A stretch of 63,980 bases of DNA from the NCBI GenBank assembly GCA_016717205.1, contig JADKGC010000016.1, positions 1 through 63,980 on the forward strand. The letters run 5' to 3'. Made by a program: the position numbers and the translations under genes. Below, piece by piece: positions 9,495-17,806 of the stretch; position 1 is the first letter of the stretch, and each line of letters starts with the position of its first letter. This DNA comes from Candidatus Flexifilum breve (GTDB lineage: Bacteria > Chloroflexota > Anaerolineae > Aggregatilineales > Phototrophicaceae). The notes under the pieces were generated by a model. That model was not told where the DNA came from and made no database searches. It was given only the letters and a program-made list of their open reading frames with translations.

Positions 9495-10841
9495 CTATTT
9501 CTTGTATAGGAGGAAGGTCGGCACGACCGAGCCACCGCCCGCCGTCACATTGAGCAGTGAGAGTGAGGACAGCCGCGTCAGGCAGCCATACACCGTGCGC
9601 CCATTGAAGGCATACGGGTTCGCGTCGACGTAGCGCGGGCTGATATCCAGCTTGCCGTTTACCAGCGCGGGGAAGTCACGGACAATTGTGTTCACCCGCT
9701 CCTGGACAACAAATGGAGCGGACAGGGCATGCTTGAGTTCCTGCTCCCAGACCTCGGATGGCGTCTCCCAACCGAGCACCACCCCTTTGCCGCCGTATTC
9801 GTCATTCGGCTTGAGCACAAAGCGCTCACGGTTCTGCACCAGGAACGGCAGCAGGTCAACCTGTTCGCCCTGATACATCGTCTTGCGTTCGCGCACCAGC
9901 CGTGTCCACGGAATGTGTTCGTGTATCGCGCGCAGTTGTTCCGAGTTGAACAGATGCGCGTTCTGCTCATCGCTCACAAATGCGAAGCTCGCCTTCTTCG
10001 CCATCAGTTTGGCGCTCGGGGAATTGGTGATCATCACAGCGCGGTCGCGCACCGCGTTGAGAATGGGGTTGTTCATCCCCATCCGTTCGACCAATTCGCT
10101 GTAGAGCACACGCTTGTACACGAGGTCAATCCGGAAGTCGTACGCCCACAGTTTGCCGCTGCGATACTCCAGCTCACGGGGATCAATCAGAATCGCTTTG
10201 ATGCCAACCTTTTCAAAATGGGCGCGGATGATCTCATGCTCATTGAGCGTCGGCACCTCGTGCCAGTCGACAATGCCAATTTGCGGCGTACCCACCCCAC
10301 CCCATTCATGGTAGGCCATTACCAGCGCCGACGTGAGATCGCCGACCAGCGTCATGTTCTCGACGTGGTACATCTCCTGAAAACGCTTCATCGGATCTAG
10401 TTCGAGGAAGACATCGGCCAGAATGTCGTTGTAGCCCATGCCCGCCGGGGTTTCCGCATTGTATTCGACGTAATGGAGTTCGCCGCGGTCGGCGTGGAAA
10501 AACGAATCGAGGCGCGTGGTTGTCCACGGCACGGCACCGCCAAAGTCAAGGCTGAAGAGCGTTTCTTCGTAATCTTCGAGCGCGAGCTGCGCGCGCATAT
10601 CGGCGCTGTGCAGGCACGCCTCATGCGCCCGGCGAAAAGCGCTCAGGAGAATCTGGGTTTCATACTTGAGATAGCGCCATTGATCAGCGAAGTAGAAATA
10701 CGGGCGCAGCACTGTGCAGATCGGACGCTCGCCGAAATACAGGTTACGTTGGCGGAACTTCCAGCGCATGATTCCGTCCGCCTCAGCAGCGATCTGATCG
10801 TTCAGCAGCCCATGATAGTAGCTTACCGCGTCGCCGAGCAT
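9495..10841 (-). CDS. Circularly permuted ATP-grasp ligase (glutathionylspermidine synthase-like)
   Basis: 448 residues, cytoplasmic. ATP-grasp enzymes activate a carboxylate as an acyl-phosphate and join it to an amine, thiol or hydroxyl. The order of motifs suggests a circularly permuted type: an acidic metal/substrate segment HYVEYNAETPAGMGYND lies early (about 118-134), and the ATP-binding loop FVLKPNDEYGGKGVVLGW lies late (about 338-355), followed by FVVQERV. No fused amidase domain is present, unlike GspS. The start is 2 nt after the stop of the preceding ATP-grasp gene, so the two are translationally linked. Substrates are unknown; an amide- or peptide-forming role is inferred from family and context. 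See the cluster finding. Confidence 0.8.
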   Translation of the reverse strand: MLGDAVSYYHGLLNDQIAAEADGIMRWKFRQRNLYFGERPICTVLRPYFYFADQWRYLKYETQILLSAFRRAHEACLHSADMRAQLALEDYEETLFSLDFGGAVPWTTTRLDSFFHADRGELHYVEYNAETPAGMGYNDILADVFLELDPMKRFQEMYHVENMTLVGDLTSALVMAYHEWGGVGTPQIGIVDWHEVPTLNEHEIIRAHFEKVGIKAILIDPRELEYRSGKLWAYDFRIDLVYKRVLYSELVERMGMNNPILNAVRDRAVMITNSPSAKLMAKKASFAFVSDEQNAHLFNSEQLRAIHEHIPWTRLVRERKTMYQGEQVDLLPFLVQNRERFVLKPNDEYGGKGVVLGWETPSEVWEQELKHALSAPFVVQERVNTIVRDFPALVNGKLDISPRYVDANPYAFNGRTVYGCLTRLSSLSLLNVTAGGGSVVPTFLLYKK

Positions 10842-10843
10842 GG

Positions 10844-11803
10844 CTACACCGCCTTCTCAGAACGCGCCTTCACCAGTTCACCCCACGTATAGCGATCCCG
10901 CGTGCCCTCATTCGACCGCGCTAACCGAATTGTCATATCGGCCATATGCACGACCATCCACTCGAAATGCCCACGCCCCAGCGAGTTCACATCCATATCC
11001 GGCGCGGGGTTCATGAAGTCGATAGCATACGGCACGCCATCTTTGATCGCGAACTCACAGGTGTTCATGTCGTAGCCGAACGTCCGGCAAATGGTCAACG
11101 TATCGTTGTACAGCCGCTCGTACAAATCCTGGGAGAAACCATGCTCCGGGCTGTAGTACCGCGCATTCGGGTTGTAGCGCATCACGCGCACATCGCTTTG
11201 ACCGAGGCCCATGCAGCGGGCGTAATCATCCCACTTTATGTACTCTTGCAGGATCATCGACAGCAAACCGGACTGGTTATATTTATCCCACAGGTCGTCC
11301 ATGTCTTTGATCACGTACACTTCTTTCCAGCCGCCACCGTGCGCGTCTTTGAGGATGCACGGGAACCCGCCGACCGCGTTCACCAGTCCCTCCCATTCAA
11401 TGGGATAACGCAGGTTGCGCAGGCTCTCATTGTGGACGATGCCCGGCACATATTCTTTGTTCGGCAGCGCGACCGTGCGCGGTTGCGCGATGCCGACCCG
11501 TTCGGCCAGCGCCGCCCCGAAGAACTTGTCATCCGCCGTCCACATGAATGGATCGTTGACGACCTTCACCCCTTGCAGCGCCGCATGCTTGAGGAACAGG
11601 CGGTAGTACGGAACTTCATGGGAAATGCGATCCACAATCACACGGTAATCGACCGGATCATTGATCATCGTGCCGCCGATGCGCACATATTCGGCGACTA
11701 CTCCGGTCTCCGCCGTGCGGCGATTCACTTCGTCCAGAAAAGCCGGGGGCCATGACCACTCCCGACCTACAAACAATCCAATTTTGAGCGGTTCGCTTGC
11801 CAT
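10844..11803 (-). CDS. ATP-grasp domain ligase (second of three)
   Basis: 319 residues, no signal or membrane segment. The N-terminal pre-ATP-grasp region (KIGLFVGREWSWPP) is followed by the ATP-binding strand and glycine loop PCILKDAHGGGWKEVYV (about 148-164). The closing metal-binding segment is EFAIKDGVPYAIDFMNPAPD (about 247-266), where Glu, Asp and Asn sit as in carboxylate-amine ligases. The protein is shorter than typical RimK or Ddl enzymes and cannot be assigned to a named family by eye. It starts a two-gene unit with the permuted ATP-grasp gene. It has its own candidate promoter (11835-11840) and a GAGGA RBS, and the previous unit ends in a terminator just upstream. Confidence 0.78.
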   Translation of the reverse strand: MASEPLKIGLFVGREWSWPPAFLDEVNRRTAETGVVAEYVRIGGTMINDPVDYRVIVDRISHEVPYYRLFLKHAALQGVKVVNDPFMWTADDKFFGAALAERVGIAQPRTVALPNKEYVPGIVHNESLRNLRYPIEWEGLVNAVGGFPCILKDAHGGGWKEVYVIKDMDDLWDKYNQSGLLSMILQEYIKWDDYARCMGLGQSDVRVMRYNPNARYYSPEHGFSQDLYERLYNDTLTICRTFGYDMNTCEFAIKDGVPYAIDFMNPAPDMDVNSLGRGHFEWMVVHMADMTIRLARSNEGTRDRYTWGELVKARSEKAV

Positions 11804-11834
11804 GAGAGTTCCTCAGGAATTTTACGAAAAATCC

Positions 11835-11840
11835 AGTATA
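11835..11840 (-). promoter_or_regulatory. Candidate -10 (TATACT) for the two-gene ATP-grasp unit
   Basis: The minus strand reads CAATTACGCTATACTGG, about 32 nt before the ATG at 11803 and downstream of the terminator at 11879-11904. It resembles the strings before treZ (AATTATGCTATATT) and before the first ATP-grasp gene (AAATTTGCTATAGT). No strong -35 is visible. Confidence 0.45.
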
Positions 11841-11878
11841 GCGTAATTGTAGTGCAGTCTGCTTGTCAGTGTTGCCAG

Positions 11879-11904
11879 AAAAAACAGAGCGCACTTCTGT
11901 GCGC
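11879..11904 (-). terminator. Intrinsic terminator after the esterase gene
   Basis: On the minus strand, GCGCAC-AGAA-GTGCGC forms a 6-bp stem, then TCTG and a run of six T. It begins 8 nt after the esterase stop at 11913. It divides the ligase/protease cluster into two transcription units. Confidence 0.65.
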
Positions 11905-11912
11905 CCTATCCC

Positions 11913-12632
11913 TTAAGCATTGCCAAACATATACATGGGAACCATGCGGTACCAGTACGGCCAGTCGTGACACCAACCGTCCCATTCGCGCAGCCCATTA
12001 CCGATGCCTTTGCTCCAGAGCAGTCCGGACATATCGCGCGAGTGCTGGACGAGCGGATCGGTGTTGCCCACCGGGATGATAATCTCCTGATGCTGAAGCG
12101 CCGCGAGGCGCCCCGGATCATTCTCTCCGGCGATGAACTGCATCGGGTTATTGAAGTACACGTAGTCATCGCTGTAGCCGCCTGTGAAGCGGCGAATGTC
12201 GTACAACCCGGCAATCGCCAGAATCCGATCTACGCGGTGCGGATACTTGAGGCCGAAGCTCATGGCGTGGAACGCGCCGAAGCTCATCCCGGCCGTGATC
12301 AGGTACGGGTTGCTGTTCTTCTGGTTCATCAGCGGCAGCACTTCATTGTGCAAATACTCGAAGTACTGGTGATGCCGGTACGCCCGGCCGCCGGGGTGCG
12401 CCCACCAGCAGTACCAACTCTCGGTATCGACGCTGTCCACACAATAGAGCTGCAGCCACCCCTTTTCGAGTGGCTCGCGCAGCGCGTTGATCATGCCGCG
12501 ATCTTCCCACTCGTAAAACTTGCCCATTGATGTGGGGAAAACAAGCGCCCGCGCACCCGCATGCCCGAAAATGAGCAAATCCATGTGGCGGTTGAGCGAC
12601 GGGCTGTACCAGCGGTGATATTCACGATTCAT
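11913..12632 (-). CDS. Esterase-like alpha/beta hydrolase (COG4947-type)
   Basis: 239 residues, cytoplasmic. The fold belongs to the esterase D/alpha-beta hydrolase group. The nucleophile elbow is AGMSFGAFHA with Ser117, preceded by ALVFPTSMGKFYEWED. Late features WDGWCHDWPYWYRMVP contain the likely catalytic His. The arrangement (short protein, conserved YD..F and N-P after the nucleophile, HDWP near the C-terminus) is what I associate with COG4947 hydrolases. The start ATG overlaps the stop of the S8 protease gene by 4 bp, showing translational coupling. It may cleave an ester or act as an acyltransferase on the product of the neighbouring ligases; that part is inference. Confidence 0.78.
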   Translation of the reverse strand: MNREYHRWYSPSLNRHMDLLIFGHAGARALVFPTSMGKFYEWEDRGMINALREPLEKGWLQLYCVDSVDTESWYCWWAHPGGRAYRHHQYFEYLHNEVLPLMNQKNSNPYLITAGMSFGAFHAMSFGLKYPHRVDRILAIAGLYDIRRFTGGYSDDYVYFNNPMQFIAGENDPGRLAALQHQEIIIPVGNTDPLVQHSRDMSGLLWSKGIGNGLREWDGWCHDWPYWYRMVPMYMFGNA

Positions 12633-13777
12633 ATCTGCTCCTTGACTGCTGCTAGAACGGCGTTAGCCGCATGGATCGTACCTGCCCCCTGCTGCGCCCG
12701 CCCGACATCCGGAAGCGGCACCGCTGTGCGCAGCAAAATGGAATGGATGGCCGCCGGCGTCAGCCGGGGATTCGCTTCGAGCATCTGCGCGACCAGTGAT
12801 GTGACAATCGCCGCCGACACCGACGTGCCATCGACATGCTGATGCTTCCCATCAATCAGCTTGTGGGTATTGATGCGCGCCTGCAGCTGCGCGTACAAGT
12901 GCTCGCCCGGATGCTGCGCTTCTTCGAGCGACAAGCCCAAGTCAGCATACCCGCGCGTGAGCAGTCGTTTCAAGCCGCGTTCGCTCTCCGATTGCAGCAG
13001 CGGCCCGAGGCAATAGGCTTCGCGCGCCACGCCTGATCCGGGCAGAATCGGCGAGGCGATCCACACGGCTGGTGCGGTCACATCGGGCTTCGTGCTGCCG
13101 TCATAACATGTACCATAGTCGTTGTGATACGCCGTCCACTGCGCGCGTTCGGTCGTATTCGAGTCATTGTAGCCACCCACGGTAATGGCGTGGGGCGAAC
13201 TCGCGGGCGGCACCAGCGAGTCGTGCCCGCGATTACCCGCCGCCGCGATGACCGTGACCCCCGCGTCCACCAGCTTGCGAATCGCCTTGTAGATGGGATG
13301 CTCGGGGTCATAGCTGACGAAGTCGCCACCGACCGAGAGGTTGACCACTTTGACGCCATAATGGACGTGCGTATCGAACAACCAGCGCAGGCCACGCAGA
13401 ATGTCGCTCTCTTTGACCAAGCCGCGCGGACTAGTGATCTTGATGAGCACGAGTCGGCTGTTGGAGGCGAGGCCTTTGAAGCGCCCGCCCGATTCCCAGC
13501 CGCTGCCCGCGGCGACGACGCTGGTCATCTGGCCGTGCCAACTGAGGTCGTCGGGCGTCATGACCTCATGCTGCTCGATAATGTGATTGGTCGAAGCGTC
13601 CGCATGCACGAGGATACGGTCGCCTAAGTCGGGATGCATGTAGTAGCCGGAGTCAATGAAAGCGATCACGACTCCGCGTCCGGTATAGTGTGTCGACGCG
13701 CCTAATCGCTCATGGAGCGAGAGCACGCCCCGTTGGAAGGTTTCGGCGTAGGGAACATTGGCACTGAACAAGGGCAT
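12629..13777 (-). CDS. Intracellular S8 (subtilisin-like) serine peptidase
   Basis: 382 residues with a complete triad: Asp42 (AFIDSG), His81 (LSWHGQMTSV) and Ser319 (DGTSVSAA), plus the oxyanion Asn182 (AAAGNRG). No signal peptide, pro-domain or membrane helix is visible, so it should act in the cytoplasm. About 70 residues (245-312) are inserted between PDVTAPAV and the GTS motif. That insert is rich in Leu, Glu, Arg and Gln and could be a lid or a partner-binding segment. The N-terminal 20 residues (PYAETFQRGVLSLHERLG) precede the fold. The gene follows the CarB-like ATP-grasp gene by 29 bp and overlaps the esterase gene by 4 bp. A processing protease for a product of the ligases is a reasonable inference. 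Confidence 0.88.
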   Translation of the reverse strand: MPLFSANVPYAETFQRGVLSLHERLGASTHYTGRGVVIAFIDSGYYMHPDLGDRILVHADASTNHIIEQHEVMTPDDLSWHGQMTSVVAAGSGWESGGRFKGLASNSRLVLIKITSPRGLVKESDILRGLRWLFDTHVHYGVKVVNLSVGGDFVSYDPEHPIYKAIRKLVDAGVTVIAAAGNRGHDSLVPPASSPHAITVGGYNDSNTTERAQWTAYHNDYGTCYDGSTKPDVTAPAVWIASPILPGSGVAREAYCLGPLLQSESERGLKRLLTRGYADLGLSLEEAQHPGEHLYAQLQARINTHKLIDGKHQHVDGTSVSAAIVTSLVAQMLEANPRLTPAAIHSILLRTAVPLPDVGRAQQGAGTIHAANAVLAAVKEQI

Positions 13778-13806
13778 AACGTTTCTGCTTCAATCCGTGT
13801 GTGTGA

Positions 13807-15021
13807 TTAACCCGATTGTCCGGTACGCGATGCATCCATCGGCGGCGCGGAGGTGCTGAAATCGTACACGAAGCGTTCGCTGTAGTCGCCGAGCAAAGCT
13901 TCGATCCGCCCGGCGTCCGGTGACCGCAAGACCAGCACTGCGTGGTGCGGCTTATCGGCTTTCCACACCACTTCTGGCGCATTGTAGGCTGATAGATCGG
14001 GCTCCGCTTGACGCGCCAGCGTCACCAGCAGGCCGCCGTAATCGTCACGGATGCGCGGCGGCTCGTAGGTTTCGTTGCGCAGCATGGCAATTTCCAACCG
14101 CCCCCATTCGCGCCATGGGTTGAATCCGGTCGCGTGTTCGAGCATATCGGCGATGAACGCCCCACCTACGCGCGCCGCAACTTCGAGGAAATAGAACTCG
14201 CCGTTGTCGTGCGCCCGGATGAATTCAGCATGCGTCACCCCATTCGCCATGCCCAGTGTATCCACGATGACCTTTTCGTTAAGGCGAATAAGTTCGCGGG
14301 ACTCAAGTGATTCGCGGGGCAGAATGCGACTGCTGAACACACCGCCGCCGGAATAGACCTGTAGCGGCGGCTTGCCATACTTCTGTACGCTGGCAAACAC
14401 AACACGCTTGTTTACGGTCAACGCGTCGACGTGATACACATCGCCGGGGACAAAGTGTTCGAGGAGATAGTATGACTGGCGATCACCGAGTTGATCGAGC
14501 GTGCGCCACACCTGCTCGCTGTTCTCCGGCTTGGTAATGCCCATCGACCCGGCTTCGGTGCGCGGTTTGAGCACCCACGGCGCGGGCACGCGCTCCATGT
14601 ACTCGCGCAAATGATCGTAGTTGAGGATTTGGACAAATTCCGGCACACGCACCCCGGCGTTGTGCGCTTTCTCGCGCATGACCAGCTTGTCACGGAAGTT
14701 GCGCACCGCGGTGACGCCCATCCCCGGCAGGCGCAGATGTTCGCGCAGCATCGCTACCAGCTCGACTTCGAATTCGTCGAGCGGCAGGATATGATCGATC
14801 TGCCAGCCTCGGCACATGTAGGTGATGGTGTTGATCACGTCCTGATAGCGGCGCAAATCCGGCGTCGTCATGAAGTGATCAATGGCGTCATGCGGCCACG
14901 GTTGGTCGGCCAACGACTCTTCGGTGAGGAGAATGACGCGGCAGCCCAATTCTTTGACCGTCCGCAGCAGGACATCGCCCTTATACGAGCTCGACAGGAA
15001 TAGCACCGTCAACGGTTTCAT
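13807..15021 (-). CDS. ATP-grasp domain ligase, CarB/PurK-like (first of three)
   Basis: 404 residues. A Rossmann-like N-terminal domain (TVLFLSSSYKGDVLLRTVKELG) is followed by a typical ATP-grasp: lid region about 120-250 with PWVLKPRTEAGSMGI and YYLLEHFVPGDVYHVDAL, then the metal site EFYFLEVAARVGGAFI. The last 100 residues form an extra domain. The protein resembles the biotin-carboxylase-like ATP-grasp group that makes dipeptides and amides; the substrate is unknown. It opens the ligase-protease-esterase unit. An AAAGGA RBS precedes the ATG, and a candidate promoter lies 37 nt upstream, inside the short gap after the FGGY kinase gene. Confidence 0.82.
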   Translation of the reverse strand: MKPLTVLFLSSSYKGDVLLRTVKELGCRVILLTEESLADQPWPHDAIDHFMTTPDLRRYQDVINTITYMCRGWQIDHILPLDEFEVELVAMLREHLRLPGMGVTAVRNFRDKLVMREKAHNAGVRVPEFVQILNYDHLREYMERVPAPWVLKPRTEAGSMGITKPENSEQVWRTLDQLGDRQSYYLLEHFVPGDVYHVDALTVNKRVVFASVQKYGKPPLQVYSGGGVFSSRILPRESLESRELIRLNEKVIVDTLGMANGVTHAEFIRAHDNGEFYFLEVAARVGGAFIADMLEHATGFNPWREWGRLEIAMLRNETYEPPRIRDDYGGLLVTLARQAEPDLSAYNAPEVVWKADKPHHAVLVLRSPDAGRIEALLGDYSERFVYDFSTSAPPMDASRTGQSG

Positions 15022-15057
15022 GCGCGTCCTTTGTCAGCACAAGTTGTAGGCTAAAAA

Positions 15058-15063
15058 CTATAG
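15058..15063 (-). promoter_or_regulatory. Candidate extended -10 (TGC-TATAGT) for the ligase-protease unit
   Basis: The minus strand reads AAATTTGCTATAGT, 36 nt before the ATG at 15021 and within the 58-bp gap after the kinase stop. The TG one base upstream of the hexamer makes an extended -10. This gives the cluster its own promoter, though read-through from the kinase gene remains possible. Confidence 0.4.
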
Positions 15064-15079
15064 CAAATTTCCGTGATTT

Positions 15080-16495
15080 CTACACGGGCGCATACAGCCG
15101 AGCATACAGATCCTGCTGGCGCGCAAGAGCCACCGCCATGATCCGCGCGTGCTCTGGCTGCGGCGTGTATACCGCGCCGAGCGCCGGACTCGCCGCCTGC
15201 GCATCCACGCCGAGCGCAGCGAACGCGAGCACCGCCGTCCCCCACGCGGTGATCGCGCTCTCGGATTCCAGCACACTCACCGTACGGTTGAGCGCATTGG
15301 CAATCATCTGCGCCCACGTTGGTGAGAGCGCTCCACCGCTCCCAATGACGGCGGCGTCCGGGGCATCCAGTTGATCGGCGATGGCGGCGAGACGCAGGGC
15401 AACGCCTTCCAGCGCCGCTTGGAGTACGTCGAGCGGCGTGGTGGAGAGGCGCAGACCAATCACCGATCCGGTCGCATGCGCCGACCAGCCGGGACTCCGC
15501 TCGCCCGCCAACAGCGGCAGAAACGTGAGGCCATGCGCGTCCGGTGGACGCTCGCCAACCGCTTGTATGTTTGCTTCTGTGAGCTTGAGCGTCGAACGCG
15601 CCCACTGGAAGATGTTTCCACCTTCACTCGTCGCCCCGCCAATCAGATGCTGCACCCGGTTTACGCGATAATTCCACAGCCCAAACGGTACTCGTGGCCT
15701 AGCGACCTTAGTGACTATGCGCAACGCCGCAGTTGTACCAAGCGTGAGCGCGATTTTCGATGGATCGGTGCAGCCGGTCCCAATGTTAGCTGCCGCGCCA
15801 TCCCCCACCGCAAGGAAGAACGGCACGTTTGCCAACTGCGGCCACCGCACCGTGCCGCTGAGCGGACTATCGTAGTCGGATAGTCCGGGCAGCACCGCTG
15901 CGTTCAGTCCGAGCGTGTCCAGCCACTGCGCATCCCAAGTCAGCGTCTCCCGGTTGAGCATCCCACTCCATGAAGCGACCGAATAGCTCATCGGGACCAA
16001 AGCAGTAGGAAACCAACAGCGGTAAAGGTAGCTTCCGGCGTCAATCCACTGCGCCACCTGCGCGAACAGTGCTGGCTCCGTGCGCCGCAGCCAGTGCAAC
16101 CGGGCGGGCAAATACGCCGTGTGCTGCACCGTCCCCGTGCGCTGATGCATGGCGCGCACATCGATCTTCTGACGCAGCGCGAGCACATCGTCGGCGCTGC
16201 GCGTGTCGGCATAGGTGTAAATCGGAGTGAGCGCTCGCCCCCGAACGTCCACGCCGAGCACATTGCCGACAAATGTGTCCATGCCCACTGCGAAGATTTC
16301 CCCCGCCAACGGCAGCACCTCATCGATGGCCGCTTCTACGTGCTGGCGCAGCACTTCCGCATCCATCGTCGCCGCGCCAGCCGGAATCACATCGAAGCTG
16401 TAGGTGCGCCGAGCGCTGTGTACCAGTGTGCCGCGCTCGTCAAAAATCATCGCCCGCACGGACGAACTTCCGATATCAAGTATGAGTACCTGCAT
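15080..16495 (-). CDS. FGGY-family carbohydrate kinase, gluconokinase-like
   Basis: 471 residues, full FGGY length. The two-domain actin-like fold is indicated by LDIGSSSVRAMIFDERG (phosphate 1 motif at the start) and by GDGAAANIGTGC with LTLGTTAALR near the middle. ALEGVALRLAAIADQL and VIGSGGALSPTWAQMIANAL lie in the C-terminal half. The enzyme phosphorylates a sugar or sugar acid with ATP. GDGAAANIG and the overall pattern point to gluconate kinases more than xylulokinases, but the substrate is not certain. It is transcribed away from nagA and may be the first gene of the downstream minus-strand run. Confidence 0.85.
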   Translation of the reverse strand: MQVLILDIGSSSVRAMIFDERGTLVHSARRTYSFDVIPAGAATMDAEVLRQHVEAAIDEVLPLAGEIFAVGMDTFVGNVLGVDVRGRALTPIYTYADTRSADDVLALRQKIDVRAMHQRTGTVQHTAYLPARLHWLRRTEPALFAQVAQWIDAGSYLYRCWFPTALVPMSYSVASWSGMLNRETLTWDAQWLDTLGLNAAVLPGLSDYDSPLSGTVRWPQLANVPFFLAVGDGAAANIGTGCTDPSKIALTLGTTAALRIVTKVARPRVPFGLWNYRVNRVQHLIGGATSEGGNIFQWARSTLKLTEANIQAVGERPPDAHGLTFLPLLAGERSPGWSAHATGSVIGLRLSTTPLDVLQAALEGVALRLAAIADQLDAPDAAVIGSGGALSPTWAQMIANALNRTVSVLESESAITAWGTAVLAFAALGVDAQAASPALGAVYTPQPEHARIMAVALARQQDLYARLYAPV

Positions 16496-16645
16496 GCTGT
16501 TCCTCTTTCGCGGCGAACTGGGCCACCCCCAGCGCCGCCAGATTGGTTATACTCCGTTCGCGTGGGCGGTAACAACCTTTTTATGTAGTTGCGCCGCGCC
16601 CCGTCTCAACCTACCATGTCAGTAATTGTTTGAGGTGAACTAATT

Positions 16646-17806
16646 TTGATTCCTGTTTCAAGTATTTTTGTCAATGCGCAGATCATCACCCCACTCGGCG
16701 TAATTCCGCGTGGCTGGCTGCTCGTACGTGATGGTCGGATTGCCGCGTACGGTCGCGGTGACGCCCCCACAGCCGACAGCGTGATCGATGCCGCAGGCGC
16801 GACGCTGCTCCCCGGTTTCGTCGACGTACATGTCCACGGCGGCGCAAACTTCGAAGCAATGGACGCCACTCCCGAGGCGCTGCACACCATGTCCGGGTTT
16901 TACGCGCGGCATGGAGTCACCTCGTTTCTCGCCACCACATGGACGGATTCACGTGAACGCATTCAAGCCGCGCTCGAAACTATCGCCGCCTTAACTGGCA
17001 CCGAAATGCGCGGCGCGGCCCTCGTCGGCGCGCATGTCGAAGGGCCATTCCTCAACCCGGCGCGCTGCGGGGCACAGAGCACCACCTACATTCGCCGCGC
17101 TGGCCGCGATGAAGGACTCGACTTCCTGAATACGGGCTGTATTCGCCTGATGGCGCTTGCTCCCGAGTACCCGGAAAACCACTGGCTCATTTGCGAGTGC
17201 GCTCAGCGTGGCGTCGCGGTTTCCGCCGCACACACCGCCGCTACCTACGACGACATGTGCGCCGCCGTCGAGTTGGGCTTGACGCAGACAACGCACACCT
17301 TCAATGCCATGACGGGGCTGCATCACCGCGAACCGGGTACGCTCGGTGCGGCGCTCACCCTGACCCAACTCCGCTGCGAGCTCATCGCCGATAACATTCA
17401 CGTGCATCCCGCCGCGATGAAGCTGGTCTGGCTGGCCAAGGGCGCGGATGGCGTCATCCTCATCACCGACGCGGTGCGCGGCGCGGGCATGCCCGACGGT
17501 GAATACCCCATTGACGACCGCGTGATCACCATCAAAGACGGCGCGGCACGGCTGCCTGATGGCACGCTGGCCGGCAGCACCCTCACCTTCGACGTAGCGG
17601 TGCGCAACTTCATGGCGGCGACGGGTGAGCCATTAGCCAACATTTGGCAGGCCACGAGTCTCAACGCCGCGCGCAATGTTGGTATCTCGAACCGTAAAGG
17701 CAGCATTGAAATCGGCAAAGACGCCGACCTGATTCTCGTAGATGAGCGCATCAACGTCTTACTCACGATGGTCGAAGGTCGTGTGGTCTACAGGGAGAAC
17801 GCATGA
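16646..17806 (+). CDS. nagA: N-acetylglucosamine-6-phosphate deacetylase (NagA-like amidohydrolase)
   Basis: 386 residues, full length. The start is TTG at 16646, with GAGGTGA (16632-16638) 7 nt upstream. The metal-dependent amidohydrolase core shows HVHGGANFEAMD, HVEGPFLNP, SAAHTAATYDDM, THTFNAMTGLHHREPG and ITDAVRGAGMPDGEY, which match NagA and include the catalytic Asp. The HxH pair at the first site is kept, as in binuclear NagA. NagA converts GlcNAc-6-P to GlcN-6-P and acetate. No nagB or GlcNAc transporter is nearby. Instead the stop overlaps the start of a KAS III-like gene (ATGA), so the substrate in this operon may differ. Confidence 0.88.
   Translation: MIPVSSIFVNAQIITPLGVIPRGWLLVRDGRIAAYGRGDAPTADSVIDAAGATLLPGFVDVHVHGGANFEAMDATPEALHTMSGFYARHGVTSFLATTWTDSRERIQAALETIAALTGTEMRGAALVGAHVEGPFLNPARCGAQSTTYIRRAGRDEGLDFLNTGCIRLMALAPEYPENHWLICECAQRGVAVSAAHTAATYDDMCAAVELGLTQTTHTFNAMTGLHHREPGTLGAALTLTQLRCELIADNIHVHPAAMKLVWLAKGADGVILITDAVRGAGMPDGEYPIDDRVITIKDGAARLPDGTLAGSTLTFDVAVRNFMAATGEPLANIWQATSLNAARNVGISNRKGSIEIGKDADLILVDERINVLLTMVEGRVVYRENA

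Noticed and set aside
9381..16645. A short precursor peptide gene for a RiPP made by the ATP-grasp cluster
   Set aside because: All gaps in the cluster are 114 bp or shorter and are filled by terminators and promoters; no small frame with an RBS and a repeated or core-like tail was found.
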